Positions 10,546-17,062 of a stretch of DNA of 64,000 nt are shown in pieces. Source of the DNA: Spirosoma agri. Its GTDB lineage: Bacteria > Bacteroidota > Bacteroidia > Cytophagales > Spirosomataceae. Every line of letters starts with the position of its first letter. The first letter of the stretch is position 1. Made by a program: the position numbers and the translations under genes. The stretch covers positions 3,782,001 to 3,846,000 of the forward strand of contig NZ_JAAGNZ010000001.1 of the NCBI RefSeq assembly GCF_010747415.1, in the 5' to 3' direction. A model generated the notes under the pieces. The model was given only the letters and a program-made list of their open reading frames with translations, had not been told where the DNA came from and searched no databases.

Positions 10546-10553
10546 TAGTTTTG
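10546..10553 (+). promoter_or_regulatory. Bacteroidota -7 promoter element (TAGTTTTG)
   Basis: An exact TAnnTTTG match 27 bp before the ATG at 10581. It decides the start: an upstream in-frame TTG at 10551 lies inside this element and so cannot be the translation start if the promoter is real. A clear -33 TTG at the usual distance was not found. Confidence 0.55.
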
Positions 10554-10580
10554 CGGAATAATTCCTTGTTCTCACGCACT

Positions 10581-11900
10581 ATGATCACAAAATTACGCTC
10601 AGTACATACATTTGTCTACGCAGCAATCGCTGGTGGGCTCCTACTCGCCGGTTGCCAGGAAGAACTCGATCAGATCGACAACTTTACGTATCCATCGTTT
10701 GCCGAAGCGTCAAATCCTAAAATTCTGTCTACCGCCCCCAACGGTACCGTTCTCTACAACGGTGGTTTCGGTTCGTCCATCGCCCCCGATTTGACTGATC
10801 CATCGGTGTTCTATTTACTGACCGACCGGGGACCGAATGCGGCTGGTGTACAGGCTAATTCCATCATTTTCGGGAAGGCCGACTTTACACCCCAGATCGG
10901 CAAATTCCGGCTTGTTGGCAATCGCCTGGTGCTGGAACAGACCATTCTCTTGAAAAATGCAGCGGGCCAGTTACTAACGGGACTGCCCAATCCGGTAGGA
11001 CAAGGAAGTACGGGTGAACTTGCACTCGATTTAAACGGGCAGCCCATCACACCCAGCGCCGATGGACTTGACTCCGAGGGGTTGGTACTGATGCCCGATG
11101 GTTCGTTCTGGATCAGTGACGAATATGGTCCGCACATCGTGCATGTCGACGCGACGGGCAAAACGATCGAGCGCATCAATCCATTCGGTAGCGGCACGGG
11201 TGGACGGACAATACCGAAAGTATTTGCCAAACGTCGCCCGAATCGCGGCATGGAAGGGCTGACGATTACCCCTGATGGGAAAACGCTGGTCGGTTTGATG
11301 CAGTCTCCCATGTACAACCCTTCTTCGTCGGCGGTATCTGGCTCAACGGTTATCCGGATTTTGACGTTCGACATTGCTACTGGTGCCACGAAGCAGTACG
11401 TCTATCTGATGGAAAACGCCAGCCTGACCGGGTGTAGCGAAATTGCCGCCATAACCAACACAACCTTCCTGGCACTGGAGCGCGATGGCGATTACGGCGG
11501 CAGTCCCACAAAACCGTCCGCGTTCAAGCGAGTGTACAAATTCGATCTGGCAGGAGCAACGGACATATCGGACCCGGCCAACGCGGAAACGGGTAAGCTC
11601 TTCAACGGGCTAACCGTCGAGCAATTGAAGGATAAGGCCGGTTTGCAAACAGCCGGTGTTGTTCCCGTCACCAAAACACTAGTGCTCGATCTGTTGACCG
11701 ACATTTCGCCGGTGTATCCGCACGACAAAGCCGAAGGTGTTGCCCTGATCGGTCGCAACCGCCTGGCTATTTCCAATGATGATGACTTCGGTGTGGTCGA
11801 CAATGGGCAAAACGGTTTTGCTTCAAAAATTCTACCGGCTACGGGCAAGGTCGATCTGAACCGCATCTATTTCGTACCGCTGAAATCACCACTGCGGTAA
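10581..11900 (+). CDS. Phytase-like esterase lipoprotein (PF13449 type)
   Basis: A 439-residue lipoprotein with signal and lipobox LLLAGC (lipid-modified Cys near residue 25), placing it on a membrane facing the periplasm or outside. The body fits the 'esterase-like activity of phytase' beta-propeller family. Family-like segments are GFGSSIAPD, the DRGPN motif, SEGLVLMPDGSFWISDEYGPHI, GMEGLTITPDGKTL, ALERDGDYGG and the late AEGVALIG...ISNDDDFG. Such proteins are believed to act on phosphate esters, though few are characterised. The next gene is a phosphodiesterase/phosphatase fusion, which fits a role in phosphate release, but a terminator separates the two. Confidence 0.8.
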   Translation: MITKLRSVHTFVYAAIAGGLLLAGCQEELDQIDNFTYPSFAEASNPKILSTAPNGTVLYNGGFGSSIAPDLTDPSVFYLLTDRGPNAAGVQANSIIFGKADFTPQIGKFRLVGNRLVLEQTILLKNAAGQLLTGLPNPVGQGSTGELALDLNGQPITPSADGLDSEGLVLMPDGSFWISDEYGPHIVHVDATGKTIERINPFGSGTGGRTIPKVFAKRRPNRGMEGLTITPDGKTLVGLMQSPMYNPSSSAVSGSTVIRILTFDIATGATKQYVYLMENASLTGCSEIAAITNTTFLALERDGDYGGSPTKPSAFKRVYKFDLAGATDISDPANAETGKLFNGLTVEQLKDKAGLQTAGVVPVTKTLVLDLLTDISPVYPHDKAEGVALIGRNRLAISNDDDFGVVDNGQNGFASKILPATGKVDLNRIYFVPLKSPLR

Positions 11901-11975
11901 TCTGCTCGCCGAACCCAGTCGCCGGCTTACCAGACTCTCGTCCACACGGACAAAAATTGATTGGTACATTGACAG

Positions 11976-12004
11976 ATAGGCCACGGCAATTGTGGCCTAT
12001 TTTT
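11976..12004 (+). terminator. Rho-independent terminator
   Basis: A perfect 9-bp stem (ATAGGCCAC / GTGGCCTAT) with a 7-nt loop, followed at once by TTTTG. It ends the phytase-like transcript 76 bp after its stop codon and separates it from the phosphatase gene. Confidence 0.85.
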
Positions 12005-12097
12005 GTTGACATATCAGGTATATTTATTGCCGCGAAAACAGGGCTGTACGACCCAAATCGTTCAGACGACCTACTATCGTTATCCATCTGAAATCAA

Positions 12098-13945
12098 ATG
12101 ATAAACCAGTTTTTCTTCACCAGTCTCCTCTGGCTAAGTAGCTGCTATGTGGCCCGTGCGCAGTCACCGATTACCTACTCACCCGAACAGGCTCACTCCC
12201 ACAACGACTACGAGCAAACCATCCCGTTCTGGCAGGCCTACGATCAGCAGTTTGGCTCCATAGAAGCGGACATTTATGCCCGCGATGGCCGGCTCTACGT
12301 CGCCCATGACTCTGCCAATATTCTCCCCAACCGCAGTCTGGAGGCTTTGTATATCAATCCAATCGTCGAAAAAGTACGGGCCAACAAGGGCAAAATCTAT
12401 GCTAAATCCGGCTACGGTCTGCAATGGCTGATCGACCTGAAAACACCCGCCCGGTTGTCGTTGCCCTTGCTCGTGCAGGCGTTGAGTACGTATCCAGACG
12501 TTTTTGGCAAAGGAGGACCGGTGAAGGTGGTCGTCAGTGGTAACGTGCCCCCACCCAATCAGTTCAGTCAGTATCCGGACTGGATTCAGTTCGATGGTCG
12601 GCCCGATGTTTCCTACACGCCCGACCAGCTGGCGCACGTGGGTCTGATCAGTCAGGATTTTACGCGCTATACCCGCTGGAATGGCAAAGGATTGATCGTC
12701 AAAAAGGAGCGATCCGCTATTCAGGACGTTGTTCAGCGCGTGCATCAGCTAGGTAAAAAAATCCGGTTCTGGGCAACACCCGATAACGTCAACACCTGGA
12801 AATCGCTGATGAACCTGGGTGTCGATTACATCAATACCGATCAGATCGCTCCGCTTGGGCACTTCCTGAGTCTACGAAAAACGGCTGAATACCAGAACCC
12901 TACGCCACACACTCTTTACCAGCCCACCTACCGTAACAACGACAGCCGGAGTCGTGTCAGAAACGTAATTCTGCTCATTGGCGACGGGATGGGGCTGGCT
13001 CAGATTTATGCGGGTCTGACCGCCAACCGGGGAGACCTGAACCTGGCCAAACTACTGAACGTTGGCTTCTCCAAGACCAGTGCCGCCGATACCTACATCA
13101 CCGATTCAGCCGCCGGAGGAACGGCCATGGCGACCGGACAGAAAACGAACAACCGCGCGATTGGGGTTGATTCGACCGGAAAGGCGCTACCGGCTATTCC
13201 AACGCTCATTAAAAAGTGGAACATGGTCAGTGGCCTTATTTCGGCGGGGGCCATTACCGATGCGACCCCAGCTGCTTTTTATGCCCACCAGCCTGACCGG
13301 ATGTTCGAACGGGAAATTGCGGCTGACTTTCTGCGTAATCCCGTGCAGATTCTGATTGGTGGCGGCTCCCGCTATTTTCGGGAGGAGAAGGTGCTGGATA
13401 CGCTCCAGCGCAACGGCTATCAGGTGGGCACCCAGTTTAGCCAGCTGGAAAGCCTGAAACCACCTTTTGTGCTGCTCGATGATCAGTCTGTGGTAGCGAT
13501 CAGCAAAGGACGACCGGATTTCCTGACAAAGAGCCTGCAAAAAACGATGCACGATCTTCAGAAAACGAAGGCAGGCTTTTTCGTCATGGCCGAAGGGGCG
13601 CAGATTGATTACGGTGGACACGCGAATGATGTCCGGTATGTCGTGCAGGAAATGCTCGACTTTGACCGGGCGATCGGCGAGGCTATTCGGTTTGCCGATT
13701 CAAATGGTGAAACGCTGGTTGTCATCACAGCTGACCATGAAACAGGTGGCCTGAGTCTGCTGGATGGCAACCTGTCCCGCGGCTACGTCGACGGTAATTT
13801 CAGCACCAATGATCATTCGGGCGTTATGGTCCCCGTTTTCGCTTACGGACCTCATTCGCTGGATTTTCGAGGTGTCTACGAAAACACCGAAATTCAGCGA
13901 AAAATCATGACCATTCTGCGGACCTACCACGCCACTAAAAACTAG
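12098..13945 (+). CDS. Fusion of a GDPD/PI-PLC-like phosphodiesterase and an alkaline phosphatase
   Basis: A 615-residue exported protein with signal MINQFFFTS...VARAQ. Residues about 25-265 look like a glycerophosphodiester phosphodiesterase / PI-PLC TIM barrel: HSHNDY at the first His site, an E-x-D pair (SIEADIYARDG) and VAHD. Residues about 285-615 are a complete alkaline phosphatase: LIGDGMG, nucleophile Ser337 in TDSAAGGTAMATG, ITDATPAAFYAH, and metal ligands Asp546-His547-Glu548 in TADHETGG. A protein that opens a phosphodiester and then removes the phosphate would release phosphate from lipid head groups or similar compounds. That coupling is inference. The neighbouring phytase-like lipoprotein supports a phosphate-gathering role. 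Confidence 0.85.
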   Translation: MINQFFFTSLLWLSSCYVARAQSPITYSPEQAHSHNDYEQTIPFWQAYDQQFGSIEADIYARDGRLYVAHDSANILPNRSLEALYINPIVEKVRANKGKIYAKSGYGLQWLIDLKTPARLSLPLLVQALSTYPDVFGKGGPVKVVVSGNVPPPNQFSQYPDWIQFDGRPDVSYTPDQLAHVGLISQDFTRYTRWNGKGLIVKKERSAIQDVVQRVHQLGKKIRFWATPDNVNTWKSLMNLGVDYINTDQIAPLGHFLSLRKTAEYQNPTPHTLYQPTYRNNDSRSRVRNVILLIGDGMGLAQIYAGLTANRGDLNLAKLLNVGFSKTSAADTYITDSAAGGTAMATGQKTNNRAIGVDSTGKALPAIPTLIKKWNMVSGLISAGAITDATPAAFYAHQPDRMFEREIAADFLRNPVQILIGGGSRYFREEKVLDTLQRNGYQVGTQFSQLESLKPPFVLLDDQSVVAISKGRPDFLTKSLQKTMHDLQKTKAGFFVMAEGAQIDYGGHANDVRYVVQEMLDFDRAIGEAIRFADSNGETLVVITADHETGGLSLLDGNLSRGYVDGNFSTNDHSGVMVPVFAYGPHSLDFRGVYENTEIQRKIMTILRTYHATKN

Positions 13946-13988
13946 CAAACAGTGGGGATGTCATTCCAACGACAGTCAGGGTAGCGCG

Positions 13989-14603
13989 CTACGTTTTGCG
14001 GGTATCTGCCTGCGGAAGCAACGGGTCTTTGGGGGCGACAAAAGCCAGCAACACTTCGGCCAGTCGTTTGGGGGACAGAACCTCGTCAGGGTGATCCTTG
14101 ATGATCGCGGATTGCGGCATACTGGCGAAAAGCGCGGTCTTCGGGTCCTGTACCATCATCATACCCTGATGATCATGAATCTGAATCGCGCCCAATGTAC
14201 CATCGGAACCTGCCCCGGACAACAGGATTCCGATTGCCTGTTCCTTTTTTTCGTTCGCCAACGAGCGAAAGAAGCCATCGATTGGCCACTGGTTTTGATG
14301 TTGGTCTTCTACCCCCTGTATATGAAGATGGCCTTTACTGATGGTCATGTGCTTGTGTTGCGGCAGCAAGTAAACGTGATTAGGCTTAACTCGCTGCTGT
14401 TCGGTCGCCCAATGAATGGGCATAGCCGTATGTCTGGCCAGTAGTGTATCCGCAATGCTGTTGTAGTCCTGATTTGAGTGGTGAATAATAACAAAGGCGA
14501 TTCCGGAGTCGGGCGGAATCTGCTCAAAAAACTCCCAGAGCGGAAAATAGCCGCCAGCTGCGACACCAATTGCTACAACAAAAAAAGGACGGGGGGGTGT
14601 CAT
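13989..14603 (-). CDS. CheB methylesterase-like domain protein lacking the catalytic serine
   Basis: A 204-residue stand-alone domain matching the CheB C-terminal methylesterase: Rossmann-like start PFFVVAIGVAAGG, the His region IIHHSNQD (His42), PNHVYLLPQ, and LLSGAGSDGTLG with Asp134. In active CheB the first motif is G-x-S-x-GG. Here residue 15 is Ala (codon GCA), so the nucleophile is missing while His and Asp remain. There is no receiver domain, and no cheR or chemoreceptor gene lies in the window. The first codons contain a run of seven C (14591-14597 on the plus strand as G) and soon after seven T. The protein may be a regulatory or binding relic of the fold. Methyl-ester hydrolysis is not expected. 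Confidence 0.8.
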   Translation of the reverse strand: MTPPRPFFVVAIGVAAGGYFPLWEFFEQIPPDSGIAFVIIHHSNQDYNSIADTLLARHTAMPIHWATEQQRVKPNHVYLLPQHKHMTISKGHLHIQGVEDQHQNQWPIDGFFRSLANEKKEQAIGILLSGAGSDGTLGAIQIHDHQGMMMVQDPKTALFASMPQSAIIKDHPDEVLSPKRLAEVLLAFVAPKDPLLPQADTRKT

Positions 14604-15058
14604 GGGCGGCTACGTCAAAAGGATAGAACTGAAACGAACGTTACGTACATCGATATTTCTGATCACCGATCCACAGCTTACCGTATGACTGGCCTTTACC
14701 TCGACACAGCACCATAGAACGCATGATGAGCTATTCGTTCGTGTAGTGGCGTCTGTAATCAGCATTGTCTATTCGATAGCGAACCAGCGACTCAAAACGA
14801 ACCACTCGGCGTGAGACCAGCCAGTAAAGTTGCTCTAAAATCCGTTGTGTAGCTAGAAATGCGATTTAATTGAAGCGAAAGAAAAACAAAGAAGCCAGCC
14901 CCTAAATAGAGTCTGGCTTAAAGAACTATCTCGTTATATTATACTAAATTAATTGTCGCCACCTGGTTTACTCATCAATGGTAAGTTAATTACTTCTCAA
15001 TGTATGTATTGGTGTATGTGCGATTATGGTAACTGTCAGTAATATCAGCTTTCGACGT
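14604..15058. other. Intergenic stretch with a weak hairpin
   Basis: No credible gene in 455 bp. A 7-bp stem AAGCCAG/CTGGCTT at 14892-14898 and 14913-14919 is followed, read on the minus strand, by a T-rich stretch. It could be a terminator for the small frame at 15059-15226. The rest shows no recognisable element. Confidence 0.4.
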
Positions 15059-15226
15059 CTAATTCAGGCACATCAGAAAATGCTTGGTGTATTGCGGGCC
15101 ACTTCGCTCGTAGATTGAAACAACACGAAACGGTTGCTGATGATTGGGTATATACGATGGCAGCTGTTCGTGAAACGTCCATTGCGTGAAGTGGGTAATC
15201 GACTGATCTATTCGTTGCTTGTTCAT
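15059..15226 (-). CDS. Possible small hypothetical protein (55 residues)
   Basis: An ATG-started frame encoding a natural-looking mixed peptide (MNKQRIDQSITHFTQWTF ... ending HFLMCLN). Its codons resemble those of neighbouring genes and it sits alone in an otherwise gene-free 834-bp gap. No ribosome-binding site or promoter is obvious and I recognise no family. A longer overlapping frame (15045-15266) looks less natural. It may be a real small cytosolic protein or chance. Confidence 0.35.
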   Translation of the reverse strand: MNKQRIDQSITHFTQWTFHEQLPSYIPNHQQPFRVVSIYERSGPQYTKHFLMCLN

Positions 15227-15437
15227 CGTGGTGTCGTTGAATTGGTGTAACAACGCGGCTTGTCACTATTAGATGCGTTATTTGTTACTTTGTCACATTA
15301 AATTTTACCATAACTCATTTTTTTGTGCCATCAGCCTTTACTTAATTACCCCATAGTTAAAAAACGACTGGCATCCGGCGGAGTACTTCGTCGGATTTGG
15401 GTAGCTACCGAATCGGCTCAGGCGGACAGGCTCAATT

Positions 15438-16100
15438 ATGATTCCTATCAACATCATGCGCTATAAATTGATCATTTTCGATTTTGACGGTACACTAGCC
15501 GACACATTTCCTTATTTTCTGCGTACGATCAATACCTTGGCGACTACCTACAATTTTCCAGCAATCGAGCCCGAAGAGGTGGAGCAACTGCGTGGACTCG
15601 ACGCCCGGCAGCTGATGAAGCGCGCCAACTTACCAGCCTGGAAAATTCCTGTCATTGCCAGTTCATTTATGCAACGGATGGCGCAGGATATCGATCAGAT
15701 TCGTCTATTCGATGGTATACCTGAACTGTTGACAACGATAGCTAGCCAGGGCGTCCAGCTGGCCATCGTCAGTTCGAACAGCGAAGAGAATATACGCCGG
15801 GTGCTTGGTCCCGACTGTGCCTCGTTGATTACCTACTATGGGTGCGGCTCTTCGCTGTTTGGTAAACACCATAAATTTAAACGAGCGATGGCGAAGAGTG
15901 GCGTTACACCCAATGAAACGCTCTGCATAGGCGATGAAGTTCGGGATATCGAAGCGGCTCAGGAAGCGGCAATCGCTATTGGCGCGGTAACCTGGGGCTA
16001 TACAAGACCTGATGTGCTGGCAACTTACACAGGTGTTGCCTTGTTCCATACAACGAATGATATTATACGAATGGCACTTGGGCACCACGTGAGAAACTAA
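15438..16100 (+). CDS. HAD-superfamily hydrolase (phosphoglycolate phosphatase-like)
   Basis: A 220-residue protein with HAD motif I FDFDGTLADT (nucleophile Asp15, acid Asp17), an alpha-helical cap, motif II IVSSNS, a Lys region (KHHKFKRA) and motif III/IV GDEVRDIEAAQEA. This layout is that of the Gph/PGMB-like subfamily, which removes phosphate from small phosphorylated metabolites in the cytosol. The substrate cannot be told from the sequence. A second in-frame ATG at 15456 lies closer to motif I and may be the true start. The gene stands alone, converging on the LytTR gene, with a strong hairpin between them. Confidence 0.85.
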   Translation: MIPINIMRYKLIIFDFDGTLADTFPYFLRTINTLATTYNFPAIEPEEVEQLRGLDARQLMKRANLPAWKIPVIASSFMQRMAQDIDQIRLFDGIPELLTTIASQGVQLAIVSSNSEENIRRVLGPDCASLITYYGCGSSLFGKHHKFKRAMAKSGVTPNETLCIGDEVRDIEAAQEAAIAIGAVTWGYTRPDVLATYTGVALFHTTNDIIRMALGHHVRN

Positions 16101-16208
16101 CCACCAGCCGTTTTCAGGCTATTGTCAACAGACACTCTAGCATCTTTTGGACGAAAGCTGAGCTTTTCTCCCCATCAGACCCGACGATACTAAGTAAAGA
16201 ATAGCTGA

Positions 16209-16244
16209 TTTAGCTGGGCCCAGCCGGAGTTTGGCCCAGCTAAA
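16209..16244. terminator. Hairpin between convergent genes
   Basis: A perfect 12-bp inverted repeat (TTTAGCTGGGCC / GGCCCAGCTAAA) with a 12-nt loop, placed between the ends of the HAD gene and the LytTR gene. The A/T ends suit a terminator working in both directions. Confidence 0.75.
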
Positions 16245-16330
16245 ATGCCGATCAATTTTTGGCTACGAATTAACCATTAACTTGTAAAGCGCTGTTGTGG
16301 ATAAAAGCGAAAAGTTCAGTTATACTTGGT

Positions 16331-16687
16331 TCAATTCACGCTGATCAGTTGAGCACGACCGGGAGTCTTATTCAGTAACTCTCGCACCAGTTCTACGTTT
16401 CGTCGGGATACGCTCAGCTTCAGATCATTCTCCATAACGACATACCCGTGTGGACTTCTTCCCCGGCTTAACGAATAGTGTGTCACGTGATTCAGATTGA
16501 TCAAATAGCTCTTGTGAATGCGCAGGAGCGAGGGATATCTATCCTGAAGCCATTTCAGTGTCCGACTGTGAAATTGACACTGCCCATTGGCTAGATATAC
16601 ATAGCTATAATTAACGTCGCCTGTAATCGCAATTATACTGCTAATTTCAACCTTTTGACGAACGCCAGCGGCAAAAGAAGGTTTCAT
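16331..16687 (-). CDS. Stand-alone LytTR DNA-binding regulator
   Basis: A 118-residue protein that is almost entirely one LytTR domain: VEISSIIAITGDVNYSYVYLANG, then the conserved core RTLKWLQDRYPSLLRIHKSYLINLNHV and the final KLSVSRRNVELVRELL. LytTR domains bind DNA as beta-strand units, usually fused to a receiver domain. Here there is no receiver or membrane part, so the input signal must come from elsewhere or from protein level. It lies 375 bp downstream of the hybrid sensor kinase gene on the same strand, but the gap is too large to assume an operon. Confidence 0.9.
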   Translation of the reverse strand: MKPSFAAGVRQKVEISSIIAITGDVNYSYVYLANGQCQFHSRTLKWLQDRYPSLLRIHKSYLINLNHVTHYSLSRGRSPHGYVVMENDLKLSVSRRNVELVRELLNKTPGRAQLISVN

Positions 16688-17062
16688 GTGGACAAATAGT
16701 TGTATGTGTAACGGTACAAAAAGGCTCTACATTCGACCTAAAGCATGGGTGACGAACCGGACAAAAAGGCAATCCGGAAACGCGATCAACACAGGTAAGC
16801 ATACGACAAAAGTACCCCTGATCCTGACCGATATTCAGAGTCAGAAAATGGGCAACTCATCTACTATGATCAGCCGTTCGATACTAGCAAATCTCGGTTT
16901 CTGTGGCCAGAATGGCTCTACTGAATCAGACAAAAACTCTACCCGATTGACACATATGCCCCTTTTCAGCCTAAAAATACGTATAAAACAATCTAATTAG
17001 TATAAATATAACGACAAAATGTATATAAATTTAAAAATCTGTACCAGGCAACATAACCGTTT
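16688..17062. other. Intergenic stretch, no gene supported
   Basis: A 375-bp gap between the LytTR gene and the hybrid kinase. An open frame across it (16686-17000, plus) has an unnatural composition and no recognisable motif. The end next to the kinase is AT-rich. No perfect hairpin was seen. Confidence 0.5.

Noticed and set aside
16686-17000. A possible 104-residue protein between the LytTR and kinase genes
   Set aside because: Unnatural composition with many Asn, Thr, Lys and Arg, no motif and no ribosome-binding site. Treated as chance.
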